From: Silvibacterium bohemicum
GTDB taxonomy: Bacteria; Acidobacteriota; Terriglobia; Terriglobales; Acidobacteriaceae
NCBI RefSeq assembly: GCF_001006305.1
Contig: NZ_LBHJ01000020.1
Span: 744,001 to 808,000 of the forward strand
DNA length: 64,000 nucleotides
Reading direction: 5' to 3'
This document shows, in pieces, positions 9,184 through 16,603 of this stretch. Every line of letters starts with the position of its first letter. Position 1 is the stretch's first letter. The notes beneath the pieces are model-generated. The model saw nothing but the letters and a program-made list of their open reading frames with translations. It did not search any database and was not told the DNA's origin. The position numbers and the translations under genes were made by a program.

Positions 9184-10653
9184 GTGTTTCTCGGTCTGGA
9201 CGTAGGCACTGGTGGCACCCGCGTGGTGCTGGTCGATGAGCGGGGCCGCGTGGTGGCCTCGGCAGCAGAGGAGCACGCGCCCTTTCGGAGCGAATATCCG
9301 GGATGGGCCGAACAAGATCCCGAAGACTGGTGGAGAGCCGCGAAAAAGGCGATCGGCGAAGTGGTCGCATCGAGCGGCGGGGCGAAGATCGACGCCGTCG
9401 GGCTCACCGGCCAGATGCACGGCGCGGTCATGCTGGACGCGGCAGGCAACGTGCTGCGTCCCTCGCTGATCTGGTGCGACCAGCGCACCGACGAAGAGTG
9501 CGACTGGCTGCACAAAGAGATTGGACGCGAGCGCCTGATCGAGCTCGTAGCCAATCCTGCGCTGCCTAACTTCACACTCACCAAGCTGCTGTGGGTGAAA
9601 AAGCATCAGCCTGAGATCTTCGCCAAGATCGCGCACGTTCTTTGTCCCAAGGATTATGTCCGCTACCGGTTGACCGGAACTTACGCCATGGATGTGCAGG
9701 AGGCTTCGGGAACGCTGCTGCTGGATGTGGCGAATCGCCGCTGGTCCGCAGAAGTGGCGCGCATCTCGGGAATTCCGGAAGCGTGGCTGCCGCAGCTCTT
9801 CGAATCGCCTAAGGTCTGCGCGCATATTTCTCCCGAAGCCGCGGGATTGACCGGGCTGACGTCAGGCATTCCGGTCGTGGCCGGAGCCGGCGACCAGGGG
9901 GCGGGCGCGGTCGGCATGGGCATTCTCGCTCCTGGATCGGTCTCGGCCACCATCGGCACCTCCGGCGTGGTCTTTGCTGCGACTGCAACGCCAACCCGCG
10001 ATCCGTTGGGACGGCTGCACACCTTCTGCCACGCAGTTCCCGGACGCTGGCATGTGATGGGAGTCACCCAGTCCGCCGGCCTTTCGCTGCGCTGGCTGCG
10101 GGACACGATTGCTCCCGACGAAAGCTATGATGCGCTGACTGCTCTGGCGGCGAAGGTTCCAGCGGGCAGCGACGGCCTGCTCTGGACGCCTTATCTGCTC
10201 GGCGAGCGCACCCCGCATCTGGACTCCCAGGCGCGCGCGGCTTTTGTGGGGCTCACGGCCGGCCACACGCGCGGACACCTGGTACGCGCGGTGCTGGAAG
10301 GCGTGGCCTACTCGCTCAAGGACACATTCACGTTGTTCTCCGAGCTCGGCATTCCGGTCAAGGGAGTACGCTTGGGCGGCGGCGGCGCTCGCGGCCCCTT
10401 GTGGCGCGAGATTCAGGCCTCGGTCTATGGATACACGACCGACATCCTGGTCGCCGAAGAGGGCGGTGCCTTCGGCGCGGCGTTGCTGGCCGGAGTGGGA
10501 GCGGGTGCATGGCCGGATACCGAGGCCGCCTGCGCCACCGCGATCACCATCGCGCAGCAGATTGCACCTGATCCCGCGGCAAAAGAGCGGTATGCTGTTG
10601 GCTATCAGGGCTACCGCAAGGTTTATCCCGCACTGCGCGAGATACGCGGCTAG
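9184..10653 (+). CDS. xylB: Xylulokinase
   Basis: A 489-aa FGGY-family sugar kinase that phosphorylates D-xylulose to xylulose 5-phosphate with ATP, in the cytoplasm. The N-terminal ATPase motif 'LDVGTGGTR' (4-12), the xylulokinase-type substrate loop 'LTGQMHGAV', the catalytic-base region 'GAGDQGAGAVG' (D237) and the C-terminal 'GGGGARGPLWREI' adenosine motif are all present. Length is usual for XylB. The start is GTG 9184, with AGGAG at 9173-9177 at proper spacing. No xylose isomerase is next to it, so it may serve a dispersed pentose pathway or take another ketose. It stands alone, ending before a long perfect hairpin. Confidence 0.9.
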   Translation: MFLGLDVGTGGTRVVLVDERGRVVASAAEEHAPFRSEYPGWAEQDPEDWWRAAKKAIGEVVASSGGAKIDAVGLTGQMHGAVMLDAAGNVLRPSLIWCDQRTDEECDWLHKEIGRERLIELVANPALPNFTLTKLLWVKKHQPEIFAKIAHVLCPKDYVRYRLTGTYAMDVQEASGTLLLDVANRRWSAEVARISGIPEAWLPQLFESPKVCAHISPEAAGLTGLTSGIPVVAGAGDQGAGAVGMGILAPGSVSATIGTSGVVFAATATPTRDPLGRLHTFCHAVPGRWHVMGVTQSAGLSLRWLRDTIAPDESYDALTALAAKVPAGSDGLLWTPYLLGERTPHLDSQARAAFVGLTAGHTRGHLVRAVLEGVAYSLKDTFTLFSELGIPVKGVRLGGGGARGPLWREIQASVYGYTTDILVAEEGGAFGAALLAGVGAGAWPDTEAACATAITIAQQIAPDPAAKERYAVGYQGYRKVYPALREIRG

Positions 10654-10670
10654 CCGCAGGCTCTTTTCAT

Positions 10671-10708
10671 CATCGACTGAGGTGCGACTCCTCGCACCTC
10701 AGTCGATG
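10671..10708. repeat. Perfect 17 bp inverted repeat after xylB
   Basis: CATCGACTGAGGTGCGA, loop CTCC, then the exact reverse complement. It lies 18 bp past the xylB stop and ends 27 bp before the next ATG. No T-run follows on either strand, so it is not a standard terminator. It could be a processing or anti-decay hairpin, or an operator for the downstream gene. Confidence 0.8.
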
Positions 10709-10734
10709 GAAAAAGGACAGGCGAGGAGGCGGTC

Positions 10735-11073
10735 ATGCTTCTCGAAATCGGCAGGCTCATTTCGCTGTTGGTGAGCATTCTCTCGCTCGCCGCGCTCCTC
10801 ACCAGCGCTTTCTTCGTACCCGGTTCCCACTGGGACGAGAGGCTGATGAGTTCGCTGATGCGGATTCTGTTGGCCGGCTGCATCTGCTTCGTCAGCGGCC
10901 TGCTCTTCAGCTGGCCTGAACAAAAGAACCCGGAGGCCCACTCCGACGTTCTTCACACCTTGCCGGTGCAGCTTTACTTCTGGTCCCTCGCGGGGATGGC
11001 GCTGCTCTTCGCCGTCTCCTGGTATCTCGAGGAATATTACGTTCCGATGCTGTGGCGTAATCAGCCGCACTAA
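10735..11073 (+). CDS. Small membrane protein, unknown function
   Basis: A 112-aa protein with three hydrophobic helices (about 6-25, 40-62 and 80-100) and a polar loop after the second helix (ENPEAHSDV...). The ATG follows a GAGGAGG-type site at good spacing. I do not recognise a family; small three-helix proteins of this kind are frequent in acidobacterial genomes. It lies between the perfect hairpin after xylB and the leader of the diguanylate cyclase, with no partner gene that would suggest a role. Confidence 0.65.
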   Translation: MLLEIGRLISLLVSILSLAALLTSAFFVPGSHWDERLMSSLMRILLAGCICFVSGLLFSWPEQKNPEAHSDVLHTLPVQLYFWSLAGMALLFAVSWYLEEYYVPMLWRNQPH

Positions 11074-11392
11074 AACGATTTCGTAGACGTTCTGCTGCTA
11101 AGGGCTCTCGATTCGAGCCCTTCATGTGCCGATAAAACGAAAATTAAGGGGATGCGAAGAGCCGGGTGTCTCCGGCAGCTGGCAACTCGCATGCCCAAAG
11201 AAGCCCCAGAAAAGGTTCGCAAATGCGGAGCGGAGCATTAGAATTTCAACTGAATCAGACGAAATTCAGCTCATTCCTCAGGGCTCACCGGGCCTCTTCG
11301 CAACTGCATAGCAATGGCATCTTCGCCGCCCGGAAAATGCGCGCCAACCAACAAAGCGAGCCCGGCGAATAATTTTAGGTAAAGGGAGACTC
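11074..11392 (+). other. Non-coding leader of the diguanylate cyclase gene, with hairpins
   Basis: No convincing gene. At 11100-11122 an 8 bp stem (AAGGGCTC/GAGCCCTT) may end the upstream gene. At about 11151-11194 a stem GATGCG/CGCATG-type pair encloses GCCGG/CCGGC, and a further AATGC/GCATT hairpin lies near 11223-11242. The length and the stacked hairpins suggest a structured 5' UTR, but I could not match it to a c-di-GMP riboswitch consensus or any other known class. The 61-codon frame from GTG 11126 reads like random sequence. Confidence 0.4.
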
Positions 11393-13279
11393 ATGGCAGG
11401 GGAAGGCAAAAAGCCTTTATACCGGGAACTGTTGCTGTTGGCTTTTTTGCTTTCTGTTATCTCGGCCGCGTCCTCGCTTATCAGTGAGCAGAGCTGGCGC
11501 GCGGGAGGTGTCACCCTCCTCTGGCCTACGAACGGCTTCCTGATGGGCTATCTGCTGTGCGCACCGCGTCGCCGCTGGCCTGCGTATCTGGCAATTGGCT
11601 TTCTCGTCGATCTTGGCGTCAATCTCCTCCTGGGAGAAAGCTGGGCCTCGCCTTATCTCGCGCTCTGCAACATGGTCGAGGTCGGCCTGGCAGTGGCGTT
11701 GATGTACCGCTCGATCTCCTCTCCGCCGGACCTCACGCAAAGGAAACAGCTGACGGCGCTGATCCTTTACGGAATGGTCGTGGCCCCGGCCGTCGCCAGC
11801 GGTCTTGCGGCGCTGACGTCTTTACTCTTTGCACACCATAGCTCTCCCTACCTCAGACATCAATTTCTCCTTTTCCGCACCTGGTATCTGGCCGATGCCC
11901 TGGGAGCCGCCACCGTCACTCCGCTGTACTGGTCTTATCGCTTCCGGGTTGGCTATAACAGCCGTTCGTGGGGGGAAAGAATCGGCCTTTTCCTGCTGGT
12001 GATTGCTGCTACCCTGCTGGTCTTCCTGCAGTCTCGAGTGCCTTTGCTGTTTCTGCTGCTGCCCGTTCTGTTGCTCCTGGGAGTGCGGCTCGGTCTCGCG
12101 GCTTCGGCTCTGGGGCTGCTCATGGTTTCGGTTATCGGCGGCCTGCTCACGACCTGGGGCCACGGACCCGCCATGCTGATCCAGAACAGCACCCTGGCCT
12201 TCCGCGATCTGTCGCTGCAGATTTTCATCGCCATTGCCATGCTGCTGCTCTATATCGCAGAAGTGGTGACGTCAGAGAGCACGCGCCTGCAGCTCAGCCT
12301 CAAGGCCAGCGAGTCGCGTTTTCGGCTGCTCGCAGAATCGTCCCGCGACATTATCGTGATGTTGGGTCTGCATGGGGAGCGGCTGTATGTCTCTCCGGCT
12401 ATCACCGAAGTGCTGGGATGGCAGCCGCAGGAGATACTCGCAGAGACCTTCCGCGACAGGGTGCATCCGGAGGACGCGCAGAAACTGACGCAACTGCTCG
12501 AAGATTGCGCAGCGGGAAAACCCACCCGGCCTCTCGCTTACCGGAGCAGAACCAAGGGCGGCGAATACCACTGGCTGGAGACGAATCCCCGGCTCTATCA
12601 CGACCCCTTGACTGGCGAACCCGCCGGAATTGTGAGCATCCTGCGGGACGTCGCCGAACGCAAGACCGCCGAGGAAGAGCTGGCCCGGGCCTTCCGCATG
12701 GTGCAGAACCTGGCCAGCATCGACGGCCTCACCAGCATCGCCAATCGCCGGCTCTTCGACGAAACGCTGGAGCGGGAATGGCGGCGCGCGGTGCGGGATG
12801 GCCGGCAGTTATCCCTGGTGCTGCTGGATGTGGATCACTTCAAGCTCTACAACGATCTCTATGGGCATCTCTCCGGGGACGATTGCCTGCGCCAGATTGC
12901 CGAATCCATCCGGAATGTGGTGACCCGAGCCGCCGACCTGGCTGCGCGCTACGGCGGCGAGGAGTTCGCATTGATTCTGCCCAACACCGACCGCAACGGC
13001 GCCCTGAAGATATGCAACGAGATTCTTGCCGCGGTGCGCAAACGCAGTATCGTTCACAACGCCAATCCCCATGCAGTGGTGACGGTAAGTGCCGGATGCG
13101 TGACCTGCATTGCCCGTGACGATTCGAGTTATCGCATCGCGCTGGAGGCAGCGGATGCCGCGCTCTACAGAGCCAAAGCTCTGGGACGCAACCGCGTTGA
13201 GGTTGCGCACTCCGCTGACGGCAGCTGCGGAGATCCAACCTCTCCGCAGCTGCCACCTTCCAACGCAGTCTCGTCCTGA
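11393..13279 (+). CDS. Membrane diguanylate cyclase, MASE1-PAS-GGDEF
   Basis: A 628-aa enzyme that makes cyclic di-GMP from two GTP at the inner membrane. Residues 12-300 form a MASE1-type sensor with eight or more helices ('LLWPTNGFLMGYLL'). A PAS/PAC domain spans about 305-425 ('SRFRLLAESSRDIIVMLG', 'WLETNPRLYHDPLTGEPAG'). The GGDEF domain (440-600) carries GGEEF at 521-525, a substitution compatible with activity. The allosteric I-site RxxD is present as RAAD (512-515), five residues before the active motif, so product inhibition is expected. No EAL domain. The ATG follows AAAGGGAG. A long structured leader precedes the gene. The MASE1 signal is unknown. Confidence 0.9.
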   Translation: MAGEGKKPLYRELLLLAFLLSVISAASSLISEQSWRAGGVTLLWPTNGFLMGYLLCAPRRRWPAYLAIGFLVDLGVNLLLGESWASPYLALCNMVEVGLAVALMYRSISSPPDLTQRKQLTALILYGMVVAPAVASGLAALTSLLFAHHSSPYLRHQFLLFRTWYLADALGAATVTPLYWSYRFRVGYNSRSWGERIGLFLLVIAATLLVFLQSRVPLLFLLLPVLLLLGVRLGLAASALGLLMVSVIGGLLTTWGHGPAMLIQNSTLAFRDLSLQIFIAIAMLLLYIAEVVTSESTRLQLSLKASESRFRLLAESSRDIIVMLGLHGERLYVSPAITEVLGWQPQEILAETFRDRVHPEDAQKLTQLLEDCAAGKPTRPLAYRSRTKGGEYHWLETNPRLYHDPLTGEPAGIVSILRDVAERKTAEEELARAFRMVQNLASIDGLTSIANRRLFDETLEREWRRAVRDGRQLSLVLLDVDHFKLYNDLYGHLSGDDCLRQIAESIRNVVTRAADLAARYGGEEFALILPNTDRNGALKICNEILAAVRKRSIVHNANPHAVVTVSAGCVTCIARDDSSYRIALEAADAALYRAKALGRNRVEVAHSADGSCGDPTSPQLPPSNAVSS

Positions 13280-13309
13280 TGTTGATCGCCTAGTTCGTGC
13301 CCGCTCGAA

Positions 13310-15370
13310 TTAGGGAACGGCGTTGACCAGCTCCTGCAGCGGATCGAGAACCGTGAAGCGCACCAGGCCCACCGGCTTCTTCGCCTCTTCGATCAGGGCC
13401 AGCTTGCTTTGCTTCCAGTCTGCCGGTGCGTTCTGCTTCTTATCCAGATAGTCGAGCGCCTGCAGGCCTGTCGCGCCCAGATCGCCGAGCTGCTGCGCGC
13501 GTGCAGCAGCGCTCTCCAGCAGCGGAGCGGCCATCAATTGCTGCGCCTTCGGCGCAGCATCGACCCACTGCTGAAACCATGCTGCTAACTGCGCCCGCGC
13601 TGCTGTTGCGCCGGCAGGATCTTTCAGATATTCGGCGACCGTGATTTTTACCTGATAACGCGACGGTGGATCGGGACGCACCGCATCGATGAGGTGATCC
13701 ATCGGCGTCAGTTGCGAAGTATGCTGCAACTGATAGCGCTCGCTGAAACCAACCGGCTGAAGAACGCCAGCCAAAGTTTTCAGAGGTGTGATCTCCTGCG
13801 TGCCGGCCAGCTTGCGCAGGCCCATATCCTCAGCCGCGAGATGCAACAGGCCGAAGTCTTCCAGGCGCACCGACTCCACCCACAGCCGGCGATACATGTC
13901 GTCGACATCGCGAAGGTTTTGCGGAGACCACAGCCGCTCGGCGATGGCCGCCGTGCGCGGCCAGATGCGCGAGTCCACACTGCGCGGCGAGATGTGCTCG
14001 CTCCACATGCAGGCCTCGCCGCCCAGAATATGCGCCGACTGCTCGGGCGTCAGATCGCTGCCCGCTGGCAGCGGGTCGACCAGATAGTGCTCCTCCGCGG
14101 AGTTGATGTGATCGAGATAGTAGCCCGCGGAGAGAATGCCGCTGTATCCGGCCTTGGCGCTGGCGGCCAGCGAATCGAAGCCGCGCCACGATTGAATGAC
14201 GGCTTCCTTATCGAGGCCGGGAGCGAAGATTTCGTCCCATCCGATCATCTTCTTGCCGTGCTTTTGCAGGATAGGCAGCAGTTTGTGATTGAAATAGGTC
14301 TGCAGCGCAGCGGTGTCGGCGAGGTTATGCGCCTTCATAAACTCCTGAATGCGCGGATTGTTCTTCCACTGCACGCCGTTGTTCTCGTCGCCACCGATGT
14401 GCATGTAGGGATCGGGGAAGAGGTCGGCCATCTCGCCGAGAAATTTGTCGAGAAACTTGTATGTATTTTCGCGAGTGGGATCGAGCACCGGATCGAAGAT
14501 CCCATAGATCCGCGAAATGGCATACGGTCCCTGGTTGTTGCCTTTGCCGTCGGAGCCCACGCCGCTGGCTAGATCGGGATAGCCAACCAGCCAGGAGAGC
14601 GCATGGCCGGGGATATCGAACTCCGGCACCACGCGGATGCCGCGGTCGCGCGCGTAAGCAACGATCGCGCGCACCTGGTCCTGCGTATAAAAATCGCCGT
14701 CCGATCCCAACTCAGTGAGCTTGGGGAAAACCTTGCTCTCGACGCGGAAGCCCTGGTCGTCGCTGAGATGCCAGTGGAAGACGTTCATCTTCACTGCGGC
14801 CATGCCGTCGATGGTGCGGCGGATGACCTCGATGGGCTGGAAGTGACGGCTGCTGTCGATCATCAGGCCGCGCCAGCGAAAGCGCGGCGAGTCCTGAATA
14901 GAGACGGCAGGCAGGATGAAGCCCGCGCCCTGCGGCTGAATGAGCTGATAGAAAGTTTCGAGGCCGTGGATGGCTCCCACCACTGTGGCAGCCTGCAAAT
15001 GCGCACCAGAGGCGGTTACATCGAGCGAGTAGGATTCATTCTCATCGTCGGATTGAATTACCTCGCCCGCGCCATCAACTGTAACCGTGAGCGTTGCACT
15101 TCCCGATGCAGGCGCAGTCGCAATCTGCAGACCGGTCTGGTTCTCGACCCGCTTCAACAGCCGGGCGACCGCGCCGTCGAGCCGGGCATCGTGGAATTTG
15201 TCTTCCGATGCGGTGAATTGCGTCGTGAGTTCCAGCGTTCCGGACTGCACGGAGAGGTGCGCCGGCTGGGGCATCAGTGTGTTCACGAATTGCGGGCTCG
15301 AGGATTGGGCCATAGCGCCGGTTCCCAGAAGTGTTCCAAACAGAAAGGCTGTTGCAAGTCTTACAGTCAC
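13310..15370 (-). CDS. Secreted beta-N-acetylhexosaminidase, GH20
   Basis: A 686-aa exported enzyme that removes terminal GlcNAc/GalNAc from glycans such as chitin or peptidoglycan fragments. The GTG at 15370 is chosen because AGAGGA lies just upstream and it leaves a normal signal peptide ending at 'GAMAQ'; the longer frame starts with TTG at 15391. The N-terminal chitobiase-like domain (about 30-150) precedes the GH20 barrel, which opens with 'FRWRGLMIDSSRHF'. The substrate-assisted catalytic pair D328-E329 is in 'HIGGDENNG'. A C-terminal helical region follows. The length is usual for bacterial GH20. It stands next to but is not obviously co-transcribed with the toxin-antitoxin pair. Confidence 0.9.
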   Translation of the reverse strand: MTVRLATAFLFGTLLGTGAMAQSSSPQFVNTLMPQPAHLSVQSGTLELTTQFTASEDKFHDARLDGAVARLLKRVENQTGLQIATAPASGSATLTVTVDGAGEVIQSDDENESYSLDVTASGAHLQAATVVGAIHGLETFYQLIQPQGAGFILPAVSIQDSPRFRWRGLMIDSSRHFQPIEVIRRTIDGMAAVKMNVFHWHLSDDQGFRVESKVFPKLTELGSDGDFYTQDQVRAIVAYARDRGIRVVPEFDIPGHALSWLVGYPDLASGVGSDGKGNNQGPYAISRIYGIFDPVLDPTRENTYKFLDKFLGEMADLFPDPYMHIGGDENNGVQWKNNPRIQEFMKAHNLADTAALQTYFNHKLLPILQKHGKKMIGWDEIFAPGLDKEAVIQSWRGFDSLAASAKAGYSGILSAGYYLDHINSAEEHYLVDPLPAGSDLTPEQSAHILGGEACMWSEHISPRSVDSRIWPRTAAIAERLWSPQNLRDVDDMYRRLWVESVRLEDFGLLHLAAEDMGLRKLAGTQEITPLKTLAGVLQPVGFSERYQLQHTSQLTPMDHLIDAVRPDPPSRYQVKITVAEYLKDPAGATAARAQLAAWFQQWVDAAPKAQQLMAAPLLESAAARAQQLGDLGATGLQALDYLDKKQNAPADWKQSKLALIEEAKKPVGLVRFTVLDPLQELVNAVP

Positions 15371-15442
15371 GATTCCTCTTTTCGCTGGCAAGCTGCGATG
15401 CGGGTAAAAAGAAGGATCAGTATACCTGTCTATACGTTCTCA

Positions 15443-15814
15443 TCACCGAGTGAGGAAGCAGATTCTGTCGGTCCAATTCCAATGCCGGGCATCCTTCGCG
15501 AGGCGAGCCAATGCCACTACCAATCCTCCAATGTCCGATGGGGCGATTGTCTTGTCATCGATGAAGATCACACCGGTGTGGCTGAGTCCAGATTCTGCCC
15601 AGGTCTTGAGTAGGGGCGGGATCGTGCGCCGGTCATACGTCACGAGCGTCAATTTCCGAGCGGCAGCTTCGGTCAGGCAAGCAGCGTCATCCCGGCCCAG
15701 AAAATTCCCGTCCTGCCATTCCGTCATGGCATAGACGGTAAGCGGCTCATCCCTGCGCCGCAAGCCTTTGGCTACATCCGGCGATATGTGCTCGTCGAGC
15801 AGCAGCTGGAGCAT
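15443..15814 (-). CDS. DUF5615 PIN-like toxin
   Basis: A 123-aa protein with the pattern of DUF5615/Mut7-C-like PIN-fold proteins, predicted RNases of toxin-antitoxin pairs. The start 'LLLDEHISPDVAKGLRRR' (D7, E8) is the family signature, and conserved acidic residues follow at D42-D43 ('GRDDAACLTEA') and D61 ('VTYDRRTIP'). The ATG lies one base after the TGA of the antitoxin gene, so the two are translationally coupled, antitoxin first. Nuclease activity is a family-level prediction, not shown for this protein. Confidence 0.75.
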   Translation of the reverse strand: MLQLLLDEHISPDVAKGLRRRDEPLTVYAMTEWQDGNFLGRDDAACLTEAAARKLTLVTYDRRTIPPLLKTWAESGLSHTGVIFIDDKTIAPSDIGGLVVALARLAKDARHWNWTDRICFLTR

Positions 15815-15815
15815 A

Positions 15816-16250
15816 TCAACGCTTAGCGGAACGGAACTCTTCTGCCTGCGGGAGCATACGCTTCAATGCGTCGAAATCCGTCGCATCGTTTTCAGCCAGT
15901 GCGTTCTCTATCTCTTCCCCAAAGGCCTCGGCGTAATGCACGGCGGCCTGAACCTTGGCGGCAGGCCATCCGAGATGCTTTGCTCCCGCGGCGACGTTGC
16001 CCTTATAGCTGCGGACGAGCAGCATAATCTCCCACACGGAGAGCGAGCTTCCCTGGATGTACGCTTGCCGGCCAGCGGGCGAATCGCGAAAGTCGATAAA
16101 GGCAAATTCCGAACGGCGCAGACCTTCCTCGACCAGTCGCGCGCTCGCATCGCTTGGAGTCCATCCATGGCGATTGGCCATGCGCTTCAGGCGTTTTTCG
16201 CTCTCCACCGGAAGGCGCATGCTGATGACCGTAGAACGGGTGGCTGACAT
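15816..16250 (-). CDS. RHH-type antitoxin with a DUF433-like C-terminal domain
   Basis: A 144-aa partner of the DUF5615 toxin. The first 45 residues ('STVISMRLPVESEKRLKRM') form a ribbon-helix-helix DNA-binding domain; residues 60-125 ('GSSLSVWEIMLLVRSYKGN', 'LGWPAAKVQAAVHYAEAF') resemble the DUF433 winged-helix unit that usually accompanies DUF5615 toxins. The fusion of two DNA-binding types in one antitoxin is notable. It ends one base before the toxin ATG. Direct repeats just upstream of the ATG may be its operator, consistent with autorepression as in other toxin-antitoxin operons. Confidence 0.75.
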   Translation of the reverse strand: MSATRSTVISMRLPVESEKRLKRMANRHGWTPSDASARLVEEGLRRSEFAFIDFRDSPAGRQAYIQGSSLSVWEIMLLVRSYKGNVAAGAKHLGWPAAKVQAAVHYAEAFGEEIENALAENDATDFDALKRMLPQAEEFRSAKR

Positions 16251-16266
16251 AGGCTCCTACGTTGTT

Positions 16267-16285
16267 GCTACTGTAAGCATTGTAA
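16267..16285 (-). promoter_or_regulatory. Possible operator of the toxin-antitoxin pair
   Basis: Reading the minus strand, TTACAATGC is followed directly by TTACAGTAGC. Short tandem direct repeats are typical RHH binding sites, and they sit 17-35 bases before the antitoxin start, where binding would block transcription. Confidence 0.35.
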
Positions 16286-16297
16286 CTAAAGTGAGGG

Positions 16298-16600
16298 TCA
16301 GAGTATTGCGGCCGCAAGGGTATGCCCTTCCGGATCTCTACGATACTTTCTCAGCCCAAGCCATCCAAGGAAGATACCGAAGATCACCCCAAGAATCCCG
16401 GGCCACAAACGGCCACTCTTAATAATTTGCGGCAAGGGACCGAGACACAGGGCCGCACCTACGCAAAGCGAGCCTAAAAGCCGCGTTCTACCCTTGAATC
16501 GTGACGATGGTTGAAACGCAGCCGCGACAACACATAGGATCGCGAGGAAAATCAAACCGAGCGGGGCAAACCGAAGAGTCATTTGGAACTGCCCAGTCAT
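16298..16600 (-). CDS. Small membrane protein downstream of the M1 peptidase
   Basis: A 100-aa protein with three hydrophobic segments (about 12-30, 42-58 and 66-84) and a polar RKYRRDPEG tail. Its ATG begins three bases after the TAA of the peptidase gene, whose last codons contain a GGAG that can serve as its ribosome-binding site, so the two genes are very probably one transcript. I do not recognise a family and the function is unknown. The antisense frame in this region is rejected. Confidence 0.6.
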   Translation of the reverse strand: MTGQFQMTLRFAPLGLIFLAILCVVAAAFQPSSRFKGRTRLLGSLCVGAALCLGPLPQIIKSGRLWPGILGVIFGIFLGWLGLRKYRRDPEGHTLAAAIL

Positions 16601-16603
16601 CTC

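Noticed and set aside
11126-11311. 61-codon frame from GTG upstream of the diguanylate cyclase
   Set aside because: No ribosome-binding site, no hydrophobic or domain pattern; the region is better explained as leader RNA.
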